Positions 11,081-22,440 of a DNA stretch of 64,000 nucleotides are shown piece by piece (within the stretch, counting starts at the first letter, position 1; each line of letters opens with the position of its first letter). The position numbers and the translations under genes were made by a program. This stretch comes from Platycnemis pennipes. Its lineage: Eukaryota > Arthropoda > Insecta > Odonata > Platycnemididae. The notes beneath the pieces are model-generated. The model was not told where the DNA came from. It did no database searches and worked only from the letters and a program-made list of their open reading frames with translations. Where the stretch lies: positions 32,015,859 through 32,079,858 of the forward strand of contig OW121858.1 of assembly GCA_933228895.1 (NCBI GenBank), given 5' to 3'.

Positions 11081-12230
11081 GGTTTTTCTTTTGAATTACT
11101 TTTGCCCCCTTCTTTTTATTCACACGGTAAAAGATGCACCGACGATTTCAGAGCCTTGGTCTTCGTTTTCCCTGCCACCTTTTCCCCCTTTCCTCAAAGG
11201 AGATCTGAATGCCAAATGGGGGGCGGCATGTTCCTTTTGACCACTCTGTTCAGTCCCTGTACTGAGACAATGGGGAGGACCGGTCTCCCCGTAGGAATAT
11301 CTTTCCACTGCCCAAAAACCTTACTCCATACGTTTTATTGCACCCACGACCCCTTCTACGCGGTATGCCTCAGTTCAACATCCCGAGTCTATGCCCTTGC
11401 AGACCAGTGCCTATTCATGATCCGGAAGCAGGTAAAACATCGCAGACGTCTGCCCATCCACTCCTCCACCTGAGCGCTTTTAGGTTTGTTTCTACTCACA
11501 TTACCGGGCGAATATTTCAAAAACATTTACATGCCCAAAAGTGAACACGTTTATCAACATGGTTTCATGATTTAGGTTTGATAGTCTCTTATTAATTTCA
11601 TATGTGATGCCAAGGAAGTAACAATTCATTCACAAAAATGAATTAATTCCGTCCATTAAAGAAATATATCCAAAGCTTTTGGCGGTATTGTTTAGCATGC
11701 AATATGGTCGAATAATGGATCACCTTTCCATCAGAAGGAAATATAGGAACAGCTTATCAATATGCAATTACTATTCTCAGTTGCGATATAGGTCCTTAAG
11801 GAAATTTACTAATTGCCGTCCACCCACTTCGCAATCCGAGCAATTGGCCCCTCGAGAGGAGATCACCGTATGGCGGCCGGATGCCCGCACGTAACGTGTG
11901 CAAACCCTTTCTGAGAGGGAATTCCCAGCTAGCCATGCTTCCTCGCGCCCCTCCCTTTCGGTAGGAGGAGAATAGTGGGTGGCGATCCTTCAGCAGGGTT
12001 AGGAGGACACGCAGCTCAACGCCGCGGTCGGGAATAAGGGTGAGGCGGGAGTCGGGGGTATTTTGCGACCACCTGCAGGTGTCCTATAAACAATGGGTAT
12101 TCGGGAATATTCGTATGTTGTCACAGTCCTCATCCTTTTGAAGAACGGAAAAAGGCATTGAATAACCAATTAGAGCGTAACATTAGTTACAGTTTGACCA
12201 ACGGAAATGTCTTCACATGCTTACGGAGCT
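11081..12230. other. Interior of the foldback, no gene recognised
   Basis: Open frames near 11102 and 11338 show no family likeness and read as chance. GC content rises around 11820-12080 without an evident reason. Confidence 0.3.
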
Positions 12231-12254
12231 CTTGCAATCAGTTAAATCTCATAC

Positions 12255-12960
12255 GAATAATTATTTAGTTGTGGTCTCATGCGCGCGCAATTAGCTGTAT
12301 TAGGACCTGAAACCTTTAGTGATCATAAAAGAGTTAATGTGAAATTTATTGTAGGCGTTGAAAGACATTATCAACCAAGGAAGAGGATATACTTATTTGG
12401 CAAGGCTCATTACGACGGTATGAAAAAGGAATTAAGGGAATCGTTTAATATATTTAGTGAACAAAGCAAAGGATTCGATACAGAGGATTCGGGGAGAGAA
12501 TTTCTTGAGGACACCCTTAACGCAGTTAATGAATACATACCAAGGAAATTCATTAGTGATAATACAGAGCCAAGGTGGTATAATGCGGAGGTTAGGAAAT
12601 CACTAAAGCGACAAAGGGTATGCCACGCTAGGATGAAAAATGCAGGACGGGGTCTATCAGTAGAGGAAACAAATGAGTTAGTTCAAAACTATAAAAAAAA
12701 TGGAAAGCATTAGCAAGGAAATCATGTCGACAAGCGTTATAACATTTCAAGAGCAAGATGTTAGGAGAATATTTAGATAGCAATCCTAAAGCGTTTTGGT
12801 CATATGTGAGAGAGATTCGGGCAAATAGGTCCACAGTGCACACACTTAAAAACGATAAAGGAATTAGAGTCACCAGCAGTGTAGAAAAAGCCAATTCTTT
12901 AAACACCTTCTTCCAAAGGGTTAGATTAGACATTAGACCAGATTTTAGGGAAACGGCTGC
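12255..12960 (+). pseudogene. LINE ORF2 fragment (end of endonuclease to start of RT)
   Basis: The first open part (12279-12713) starts near SDHKRVNVKF, the terminal SDHxxV motif of APE-type endonuclease. It runs into the basic linker with PRWYNAEVRKSLKRQR, typical of Jockey/CR1-type ORF2 proteins. After a frameshift at about 12715 the linker continues with NPKAFWSYVREIR and TSSVEKANSLNTFFQ (12790-12910), the segment just before RT. Catalytic RT motifs are missing and both ends are truncated, so it is a dead scrap. Its family could match the CR1/Jockey-like 3' fragments at 27660 and 33001, but the pieces do not overlap. Confidence 0.75.
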
Positions 12961-13149
12961 GTGGTCAGTAACAGATTTGTATTGGCATAATACAAATAAT
13001 AATCTCATGGGCATTATTATTATTCAAATTAGGACTCCTAAACTATAAATGCTAAATGGTTTTTTCTACGACGATGGTGGCGAGCATAGATATATGTTCG
13101 GGACTTCAGACGTCGTGCAGCTCGCGTCGAAGAAAATGACAATCTCGGG

Positions 13150-13995
13150 ACACAGGACCGACCCACATTAGTCGGAAATCGAAAAAAGCTGGACAAAAAC
13201 CTAAAATAACTTTTTTTTAGATATACACTTGAAACTTCACACATATTCTTAGAAAAGTTTGCTACTTAAGGAATAATGCATCATTTGTCATGGTTCTCAT
13301 CCGTTAGTGAGACACAATGGGGATCAAACATCACGAAGTTTAAAAAAATCCTGTAATAATATTTATCCTAATATCTTACAAGTTGATGATGACGTTGTGG
13401 GAGGAATTTGATCAAATGAAAATAGCATGATCTATTATTAGCACAATGCTTTGCTTTTAATTGCCTGAGCTACAAATATATTTGAATCGTTTATTTGCTA
13501 TTCCATTACTTAATGGCGGACACTGTTCTCAGACAAAACTTTTACATCAAGCAGAGTATATCTAACGTTTTAGGGAGACACTTGTCAAGTAACTTATATC
13601 TGAGCAGTCTTTGAAAACTCATTTTCACAAAAGTGAAGAGAAATTAAAAGTAAGTTTGCGACACCATATGTTACCAAGAAATTAAAAGTAAGTTTGCAAA
13701 TACATATGATTTTCCACCGCGTGTTTGGGGTTTGGCTCCACGCGTCGGGGGAATTGACGTGACTCGCTTACATTGCTGAAGTGACATGGTCCCTAAGGCT
13801 TTTAATTCGTTGTTTTTGAGCTGTAACCATTGTCAGTAACCTCCATCACTCTTATTTGATGAAATCGCGAGAATCTTGAGCCGTGCGACGGGATAGATTA
13901 CGCGGAATAGAGTTATTTTTCTTTGCGTCCGCTCCGGGAACATACTTCTTATTCAAGCCATTGAAAAGAGTGAAGTCTTTCTAGGGCCCATGTGA
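13150..13995 (+). repeat. Foldback arm B (direct copy of the inner part of arm A)
   Basis: Follows 10270-11080 closely (GTCGGAAATC, AAAAAGCTGGACAAAA, GGAATAATxCATCATTTG, TAGGGCCCATGT). Sequence at 13060-13140 resembles the opposite orientation, so a smaller foldback may begin there. Confidence 0.75.
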
Positions 13996-13999
13996 ACTA

Positions 14000-14530
14000 G
14001 ATATATTCTAGCTTTTATAAGTAATGGAATAGCAATGAAACGATTAAAAAAGTATTTGTAGCTCAGCAATTTAAAGGCAAAGCATTGTGTTAATAGGCAA
14101 ATGATGCAGGTGTTTATTTGGAAATTTGGTTATGTTTGAGCCCCTGTATCTGACTAACAGATACGAATCATGTCAAATGATGCATTACTCCTTAATTAGC
14201 GATCTTTCCTGAGTATTTATGCGACGTTTCAAGTCTATATCTCAAAGAAAGCCATTTTCAAAATTTGTCCAGTTTTTTTCGCGACGTAGCTTTTTTGGCG
14301 AGCGTAGAGATGTGTTCAGGACTTCGTCGGAATGAACGACCATGGAGTGCCCACAATAGCCCCCTGCTTTAGGGCATAACAAGACCGACCGTGCAGTAAT
14401 CCCTTCTGCTAAACAGGGAAAGGCGAGGACGGGGGAGGAGGGAAGGGGGTTTGTTTTCGGTTAGAACTTCGCGAGGCTCCGCCAGAGGGAAGCCGTGACG
14501 CAGCGTTGTCAAATCACCGTCAACTCGGGA
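14000..14530 (-). repeat. Foldback arm C (inverted)
   Basis: Reverse complement of arm A with an internal deletion. It ends in the right terminus of the composite at 14530. Confidence 0.78.
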
Positions 14531-14599
14531 CCGTGTACAACGGCCTTAATAGAGAAAAAGTTCCCACCTCAGGTTTCATGTAAACTTCTCATGTCTCCC

Positions 14600-14850
14600 A
14601 TTTAACGTTAATTGTGCCCCGGCCTTAACTGTTGTCATATTCCCAGATAATGGAGAGGTCCCTGCAGGATTGAGTCACAAAAGGCAGGAGCTGAGAGTGG
14701 GTACCTGAGGGAGAGCAAGAATTTTCTGAATGGATGCCCTACAAAAAATAGTCAGGACAAAAGAGTCCTGGGGTACTCCAGTAGAGACACGTATAGGAGC
14801 GAATTCTGCCATCTAGGGAGGGATAAGTACAACGCACAGGCCCCTGCGGT
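14600..14850 (-). pseudogene. Probable LINE reverse-transcriptase scrap
   Basis: On the minus strand one frame reads PIRVSTGVPQDSFVLTIF (around 14740-14800). This closely follows the RT motif xxxGVPQGSVLxPxLF, with D in place of G. No other RT motif survives, in particular no YxDD box, and the frame is short. It lies between two Harbinger-like MITEs. Moderate confidence that it derives from RT; the family cannot be assigned. Confidence 0.5.
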
Positions 14851-14871
14851 CCTCCTCACACCACTGCTTAA

Positions 14872-15586
14872 AGGCCGTTTTACATGGTCATTGATACTGC
14901 GCAGGCTGTTGCGAGAACACTTGCGCAAGAAATATTGTGCCGTGTAAAGCGACGACAGGCTTGCGAGCAAATTAGAACATGTTCTAATCTGATCCATGAG
15001 TTCGCGCAAGTTTGAAGTTTATTTCTCTCACTAGATGGTGCAGATGTAGCGACAACGAACTGCCACGGGAAATCTAGCAATTAAATAGGTTGTTGACCAT
15101 TGAGTTGGGTGTTTTTGTTTGCACTCAACTCCTTAGGTAGTGAATAAAGTGCAATAATCAAAGATCTGGGTGATTAATCACGTGGAAGCTTAAATTTTGT
15201 TCGTAAAGGAAGAGGTCATTACCTTGGCCCACATACGTTCGTTCCTTGTGCAAATTTTGGGCTAAGTATACGGGACTAGGGTCTCCACTATTATGTTTAT
15301 AGACTATGGCTTAAAACATATTTTAAAGTGGCGGTAATTTATCGCATCTTTCACATCCAATTAATTGCTACATAACAGATCTTGACATCATGCGAATTAT
15401 TGACGGTACTACCGCTACTGAATGGTATATTGTAATACGGACATAATTGTCACCGACGATTCCACCGTGTAAAGCTGTCAAGCAAGCATCCCCGCAATTT
15501 TCTACATCACGGACTTTCACAGACGACTGCTCAAACGGAATCAACATCAACTTGCGCAGTTTCAATGACTCTGTGTAAAACGGCCT
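14872..15586. mobile_element. PIF/Harbinger-like MITE H3
   Basis: Termini AGGCCGTTTTACATGG.CATTGA / TCAATGACTCTGTGTAAAACGG.. are flanked by TAA at 14869-14871 and 15587-15589. Subterminal repeats of CTTGCGCAAG type occur near both ends. No coding content. Confidence 0.9.
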
Positions 15587-15780
15587 TAAGAATCATTGCT
15601 CTAGATGGTAGGATGCATTAGCAAATATCTTGAAAACCCTCAATCTTGGAACAAATATTTTAGTTAACTTTCACTATTTCTCCTGCCGAAAGTGCATTAA
15701 ATCTGTACTGTTACAATATTAGTTATTGTTACAGTTTGTAGCCACACTTATAAACAGAGCACAGCATTAAATTACCTTTG

Positions 15781-16177
15781 AGCCCATTTCACATGATACA
15801 AGGTCCAGCACAAGACCTGGTGTGCTGGCCGCTACTTGATATTGAGGACGGAATCTAGCATGATTGGAACCATCTTGGGAGGTTTCACACGATCATCGAC
15901 CTTGTGCTTGCTAGGAAGCGGTTATCCCATATGATTCCGTACTAATTAAAAAAAGAGAAGATCACAGTGTCTATAGCATGACTTGATTGGTAGATGAGTA
16001 CTGGGTCTAGTAGCAAACTAGTACAGCATCAAGTAAGAAATCCAGTAGCACAGCAAGTATACAAGCGACCATGCTTGCCAGCCAGCCTACAGGTTCTATT
16101 CACACGATACTGGAAAGCTAGCATACATGCAAGTATACTAGACCTTGCACTGGATCAAATGTTGTGTGAAACGGGCT
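15781..16177. mobile_element. PIF/Harbinger-like MITE H4, copy a
   Basis: Termini AGCCCATTTCACATGATAC / GTTGTGTGAAACGGGCT. The right-hand TTA (16178-16180) is shared with copy b; the left flank reads TTG, probably a mutated TTA. More diverged than copies b and c, hence older. Confidence 0.88.
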
Positions 16178-16180
16178 TTA

Positions 16181-16589
16181 AGCCCGTTTCACACGATACT
16201 TGGTCCAGCACAAGACCTAGTGTGCTAGCCACTACTTGATATTGAGGACGGAAACTAGTATGATTGGAACTGTACTGGGAGGTTTCACACGATCATCGAC
16301 CTTGTGCTTGCTATGAATCGGTTATTCCGTATGATTCCATACAAATTTAAAAAAAGAGAAGATCGCACAGCGCCAGTAACGTGACTTGATTGGTCGATGG
16401 CTACTGGGCTACTAGGTCCTACTAGAAATCTAGTACCGCATCAAGTACGAAATCCAGTAGCTCAGCGAGTATACTAGCTAGCATGCTTGCCAGCCAGTAT
16501 ACTAGTTCTGTTCACACGACACTGGAAAGCTAGCATACTAGCGAGTATACTAGACCTTGTGCTGGATCAAGTATCGTGTGAAACGGGCT
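16181..16589 (+). mobile_element. PIF/Harbinger-like MITE H4, copy b
   Basis: 409 bp with termini AGCCCGTTTCACACGATAC / GTATCGTGTGAAACGGGCT, flanked by TTA at 16178-16180 and 16590-16592. An internal TTTCACACGATCAT echoes the terminus. Nearly identical to copy c in opposite orientation. Confidence 0.92.
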
Positions 16590-16609
16590 TTAGATTGTAA
16601 GCTGTTGAA

Positions 16610-16800
16610 TTAACGAGAACTTATGCTCTAGGCTACATTTATTATACTCTTTGTCGTTTAATTACTAAAAACTGCAGGCGTCATATGTTTCTCAGCTTTA
16701 CAGGATATGAAACTTATGCTCCAGGCAGCATTTATTACATTCAATGACTTATAGTACTACTAATAAAAGTTGCTCAAATTATATTTTTCTCAGCAAAAAA
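16610..16800 (+). repeat. Imperfect ~95-bp tandem duplication between two MITE copies
   Basis: GAACTTATGCTCTAGGC...TTTCTCAGC (from 16618) repeats as GAAACTTATGCTCCAGGC...TTTTCTCAGC (from 16708). Diverged, so older than the flanking MITE pair. Confidence 0.65.
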
Positions 16801-16810
16801 GCATGCATAA

Positions 16811-17219
16811 AGCCCATTTTAAACGATACTTGATTCAGCACAAGGTCTAGTATACTCGCTAGTATGCTAGCTTTCCAGTATCGTGTGAACAGAACCAGTA
16901 TACTGGCTGGCAAGCATGCTAGCTAGTATACTCGCTGAGCTACTGGATTTCGTACTTGATGCGGTACTAGATTTCTAGTAGGACCTAGTAGCCCAGTAGC
17001 CATCGACCAATCAAGTCACGTTACTGGCACTGTGCGATCTTCTCTTTTTTTAAATTTGTATGGAATCATACGGAATAACCGATTCATAGCAAGCACAAGG
17101 TCGATGATCGTGTGAAACCTCCCAGTACGGTTCCAATCATACTAGTTTCCGTCCTCAATATCAAGTAGTGGCTAGCACACTAGGTCTTGTGCTGGACCAA
17201 GTATCGTGTGAAACGGGCT
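16811..17219 (-). mobile_element. PIF/Harbinger-like MITE H4, copy c (inverted)
   Basis: 409 bp, same length as copy b and closely identical in the opposite orientation. Flanked by TAA at 16808-16810 and 17220-17222, so it is an independent insertion. Confidence 0.92.
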
Positions 17220-17222
17220 TAA

Positions 17223-17981
17223 CATTTAGTTCAGGAGTGATACTAGCCGTAAATGTGAGGATTTCTGTACAATGAGTTGACGAAAAATTTTATTTGTTTC
17301 GAGGAAAGTGTCTCTTTGCTCTGACAACACCGACGACGATGAATTAAATTCGAAGTCTTGATTAAACGAAAAACGTAATAGGTAAGAAAAAATAGGCAAG
17401 TCGCAGTAAACAAATACAATACAATTGAAGTTCATGCCAGTATTTCCTAAAAGTTACAGTTAAGACAATAATTGATATCAATGAAAACATCATATAGAAG
17501 ATATTTAATAGCATTAGGAAACACGGTATGTAAATCTCTTATAAACATGACAATGCATAAATGAGATTACTAGACCACTCCTAGATATACGTTGAAGATA
17601 ATGCACATAGTTTACGGGCATTAAGTAATATTTCGCGCTATATGGGTACACAGAAATTGCTAGTACACAGCCAAATCGGCAGAATAAAAATTCGGTATCG
17701 CGCTTTCATTTGTTACTAGACGTGAAATTTAGTATCTCAACACAAGTCCGGAGATTCAAGATAAATCTCAGAACGTTACTCGAGCACAGAAAAAACCGAG
17801 ATAACAACCAAGATGGTGAACGCTGGCTAAAGATCGTCGATGTAATAATTTAATCGAGTTATGTACACTGCAATAGTGGGAAATGTTTCTTTGTTGGTTA
17901 ACTGGCCCACAGGGGGTACAACTCTCGCTCGCACTCAACATAAAATTGATAAACAACAATCAAATGGTCACAATTAGGCAC
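17223..17981. other. Unique flank left of the segmental duplication
   Basis: No repeat partner in the window and no convincing frame. It is the only sequence outside copy 1 that adjoins its left breakpoint. Confidence 0.4.
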
Positions 17982-17999
17982 TCCACAAGCTCATAACAC

Positions 18000-19880
18000 T
18001 AGCAACATTGTTGGTCATACGTCAGTTTCGAATGAGCAAAGCACGGGTGATATATGAAAATTTATTTCACGGGAACCTCCCCCACGTGAACATGTTCCAC
18101 GCAAATCAGTTTATTTTAATTCTTTACCCAAGATTATACGGGCCATTATCACGATGAATAGAAATCACACCCACCTTTAAATTTATGAGCACTTGAATAT
18201 ACTTAAACAGCACTTGTGAATAAATGTAAACAATTCAACGAGCAAGCAACGCGGCCGATAACTACTCTCTACTCCGGTAATTCATGACTGACTAGCCTTA
18301 CCTGAACCAACGGTAGGCTGAAGGAATTTGGTACATACGTAGGAATAACATTGACATGACAGCATTAATTATGACCTATGGGAAACACATTAACAGCTAC
18401 GGCAAGGAGAATACCTTGAATTCACATTTTCACATCACCGCTATTCACTCCCATCATGGACATGTGATTTAATTAGAGTTCGATTTCTACGTATAATTGT
18501 AAAACAAGCATATTATTTTAACTTACAAGCATACCTCGAGCAATCTCCTGAAGCTATGTGGCGAAGCGTCTCGTCAGATGTAATTGCAGTTTCATACGTT
18601 TGTTCTGACCGCTGCATCATGCAACTTCAATCACTCTGCACGCGAACTGGAAAAATAAAGATGAAATTACATACTTTTGGAGTAAATAAAAGTTTCGCAC
18701 CCGGAATGAGGGCTTACTTCCAAACGTAGAACACCAGCGCACGCCGGTGCATCAAACAAGTTCGGACAGGAACAGAGCGAGAATCCAGTGTTGCCAACTT
18801 GTAGGCCTTAGGGGTGTTGCTAACTTTCCACAGTATTACCAACAGGCTAGATTACCTGAAAAATAATCAGGGGATCCATTTCTGCCAACATCCATACGCC
18901 AAAACTGCATATCAAAAGGTGCCTATAAGAACCACTAATTTCAAATAAATGAACTATATTCAACTAAATCATTTTTAAAGTTTTAAAGAATACCCATAAT
19001 GACTTGTGGACGTACATTAAAGAGTTAACGAGTATTTATAAGTAACCTATCGTTAATTTTTGGCTAATAATTTGCAAGGATGTATTTGTGAGAAAGCAGT
19101 CTATTATATTCCGAGGCTTCTCGTAACCTTCATACGAACACAAACAAATTGCGAAATTTGCAACCACCACGTACTTAGTACATCAACTCACCGTAATCGA
19201 CTTATGTGATGTCAAATAATTTATTTTAACTCGGAGTGGAGGATAACCAAAGGGCCAAAGCACAATATCATTTCAATTTTAAAAATATCAACTCTTTTCC
19301 ATAAATATTACATTCACCACGGAATAAAGACTAATTTCAGTGCTAAAGGTATCGTGAAATACTCGGCGGAGAACACGTGGCTTCAGATTTGAAATTTCTT
19401 TCAAAAAATGCAAATAGCAATATGGAACCTATAGAATTACTGGGGTAATATATTATATACCTTTGGTCCTACATACAAAAAACATCTTTTTGAACAACGT
19501 CAAATTTTGTTTTGGTAAGGGTGTACTTTTTTTACGCAGGGTAAAGGGAGAAGGCAAGCACAGAAATATTTCAGAGTCCCCACTTCTAGCATAAAAACCG
19601 TAGAACCTTATAAATATATAGATGCCTCAATGGAAGCAAACGTAAATGAAGAAAAAGTAGGAAGGAACTTTCAAATCTGTTCTATTTCAAAATAACACGA
19701 ATAATTCTTTTTTGTAAAAAAAACGGCAGGTTTTAAGGAGTTCAAATAAGCGCCACCCCAACAAAAAATGCCGTAACTTAGCCTGGATTGTACTACGTAA
19801 AATTCACAAAGAAGGCCTCTAACCTCTACGCCCGATCGTGAGCTGCATTGGATCCCCCACCTACGTCCTGGCCTATCATA
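18000..19880. other. Left part of the duplicated block, no feature recognised
   Basis: AT-rich with short chance frames only. Matched base for base, with few changes, by 41271-43150. Confidence 0.4.
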
Positions 19881-19886
19881 TACAGA

Positions 19887-20421
19887 TAGAGATTGGTAAA
19901 TTACCCTAATTTTCAATCGAGGTAAATTACCATTGTAAATTACGGTAATTTTCGAAAATTACCGTAATTTTAAGTTTTGAGCTGAAAATCCTTATCAGAC
20001 GACTCCAAACGAAATCAAATAGCATTGAGATATAAATGCCGACGCTTATATAAAACATATCATGACGTTTAACTATTATAACTCATTAAAAAAATTAAAA
20101 CGAAGTTGGCAGCAACACGCAATTTGCCTCTTTTTTGTCACACTATGAGAAATTTTTTATCCCAAACACATACCTCTGCGCAATGTGCATTTGTTATTAT
20201 ACTCTGAATTGGTTGGAATTAATCATGGACACAATGTAAACAAAATCGTTTCAGCTTCTTAATTTATAATATCATCCATTCCAATGGTTTCTTTGTGATG
20301 AATAAATTTTCTGAAAATTACCATAATAAACGTAAATTTTCAGGGGTGTTGGTAATTTACGAAAAATGCCACGGTAATTTACGAAAATTACCGCGGTAAT
20401 TGACCAAGTTGCCCATCTCTA
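19887..20421. mobile_element. hAT-like MITE rich in GGTAATTTACC palindromes
   Basis: Ends TAGAGATTGG and CCCATCTCTA are inverted; the right end read inward (TAGAGATGGGCAA) resembles many hAT termini. Both subterminal regions repeat AAATTACCGTAATTT-type motifs. No clean 8-bp target duplication seen, so the class is tentative. Confidence 0.65.
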
Positions 20422-20947
20422 TATCTCTATCTTCATGGGACAGACAGAATCCTGCGTAAAAAAAACTCCGAGGACTCCATCCACAGAATCCGAGAGCTGA
20501 AAGTCACGGAGTACTTGTGGTAAATGTCAACCATTTATCGCGTAAGGCTTCCCGACCCGAAGCTGCGAGTATTGTATAGGAGGAAATAGTCGTAAAATAT
20601 GTGCTCTGTCGATACCTACCTCGGCCTCATCACTATCGACTTATATTGGAACCACGGAACTATCGATTGTTGACGAATTTCCTGTCATGGGTACGGACAC
20701 ATTAAAAAATAAACGCGAGTTATGTCATATTTTAGCGTGAATCAATTTTATTCGCTACGCCTACCAAAATAATGAAACACCTACAGAGTGACGAAAATGC
20801 AATACACCAGACCACGGTATAATTATCTTCAAGTAGCAGTCTGAAATTTCTTGAAATATTGTCAGATTAGTTCTCATCTCTCCTTTAGTGTTCACTAAGT
20901 TCATCGTTTGTTTAAAACTGCTTGTACTTCTGCTCGGTTTCATCGTT

Positions 20948-21850
20948 ACCCAATCAGCATCGTATGGCAGTTATACGTCGGACCAACGTCATTTTGATGT
21001 CACCAATGTCGTTTTAACATCGGCAGATAATGCCGTTATAAAAATGACGCATAATTGATACCTTTCTCCGATGTAAAAATGACATCGTCGATCGTATCGT
21101 AACTGATATCGATAATAGATATAGTTTTCCGATGTAAAAATGATGTCAGCTGAGCTGACTAATAAAGGGCATAAAAATGATCCTATTTTTCTGGTCGCTG
21201 GGTTTTATAAATTTGAGTATTCAAATGTTCTCCTCTGACATCAGAGAGAAGAAAATCAAATATTTGTGATTGGTCGGAACATCAGAAACCATTTGGAGGC
21301 CTACATATAAAATAAGAAATGTGATTATTTAAGGATTCGATGTTTGTTTACATATTTCCTTAAGTAGGTATCTCATTACTATGATAATTACTTAAAATTA
21401 CCCATTTCTTAACAAGGAGAGTTGTGTCATGGATAAAGTGCAAGGTTTGTAGCGTGAACGTTTTTAGATTGAAACTACATCTCTCCATTTCTTTGTCCAC
21501 CGCCGTTTTATTGTGCGCCCGTCCTTGATTATAACTATTTTTAACATGTTTATGCAGTATGTATTTGAACTATCTAACTTATTAAATCATCCCAATATCA
21601 TGAAAAATCAGTCCATGGTAATATCAGACATACGTCGGTCCGATATCATTTATATGTCACTGTATAGAGGTGTCTTTTTATCATCAAATTAATATCGGCC
21701 CAATATCGTCAGCAAATGTCATTTTTATAATGGAAAATGTTATCACTTTTGACATTTGCCGATATCGGTAGGCAATATTGGGTTGACCAATAAGTGATAT
21801 GCGACGGTGTAAAAATGATATTAGGCCGATATCATTGATGCTGCTTGGGT
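20948..21850. mobile_element. MITE with ACCCAAGCAGCATC termini
   Basis: Left end ACCCAATCAGCATC and right end GATGCTGCTTGGGT are inverted. Near both ends a motif like CCGATGTAAAAATGAC recurs at least six times, a pattern typical of transposase-binding subterminal repeats. Superfamily not identified; TTA-like flanks are possible but imperfect. Confidence 0.72.
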
Positions 21851-21910
21851 TTATTCCCTCGTTTTCCTCGCCAGCAGATGTCATTGACAGGTTCACTGAC
21901 CTCGCACCAA

Positions 21911-22290
21911 TAAGGGTGTTTACTCGGAACCGAAATCTCAATTTCGTACACGAAATGGTTAGATGGAAACGAAAAGTGAATTTTAGCGAAAAATCAATCT
22001 TCTAACTCCAGAGTCATTCACTTCAATAAATCAAAAATTAACATGAGCAACAGGTGACGCCCACTAAAAACAAGCTGCTTTGAGACTTACTACGTCATCC
22101 GACTCCCGTCCTAGACTGCTTTTTAGGGGAAGGGAAGGGAGTGGATGGGGTTGTCGGAAAGTCTGCTCTTGCACAGATCCTGTCGCAACCGCTCCCATTG
22201 TAAGAGTCAGGTTAATGTGTCCCCCATTGCGAATTGGGCGAAGTAGCTTCGCGGGCTCGGTTGTGATTGGACGAGGTGGATGACGTACTA
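21911..22290. repeat. Dispersed repeat R2, copy 2
   Basis: Matches 5307-5680 and 58690-59078 (GGTGACGCCCAC, AGTAGCTTCGCGG, TTGTGATTGGACGA). The right part of the family is absent. Confidence 0.82.
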
Positions 22291-22440
22291 ATTCCTGCCA
22301 AAAATTTGTATTGATTTACGCAACGAATTTAGATTGAGGAATCCCAGTTTACAAGAGAGATAAATGTGTATTTTAACACCATTTGAAAAAACAAAGAAAT
22401 ATCGGGATGCGCTGCCTTGTTGCAGACGTAACAGGTTTAA

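Larger units (their letters stand above)
10049..14530. mobile_element. 4.5-kb foldback (inverted-repeat) composite element
   Basis: The ends are inverted and long: TCCCGAGTTGACAGTGATTTG at the left and its near complement at the right. Homology continues inward through CTCTGGCGGAGCCTCG, TTACTGCACGGTCGG and CACTCCATGGTCG on both sides. Three related arms can be traced, at 10049-11080 (+), 13150-13995 (+) and 14000-14530 (-). A diverged relative lies at 63129-63750. The interior (11081-13060) carries a LINE fragment. No intact gene. Confidence 0.8.
9218..14546. mobile_element. PIF/Harbinger-like MITE H2, copy 1, split by a large foldback
   Basis: Left terminus AGGCCGTTGTACACGG at 9218 and right terminus CCGTGTACAACGGCCT ending at 14546 are flanked by TAA at 9215-9217 and 14547-14549. 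A compact copy of the family (440 bp) is at 26818-27257. The left part (9218-10048) has many CTTGTACAAG palindromes. Almost everything from 10049 to 14530 is a separate inverted-repeat composite, so only about 16 bp of the right end remain beyond it. Confidence 0.8.

Noticed and set aside
11102..11473. 123-codon plus-strand frame as a gene
   Set aside because: Composition-driven open frame in the interior of a foldback element; no recognisable domain or codon bias.
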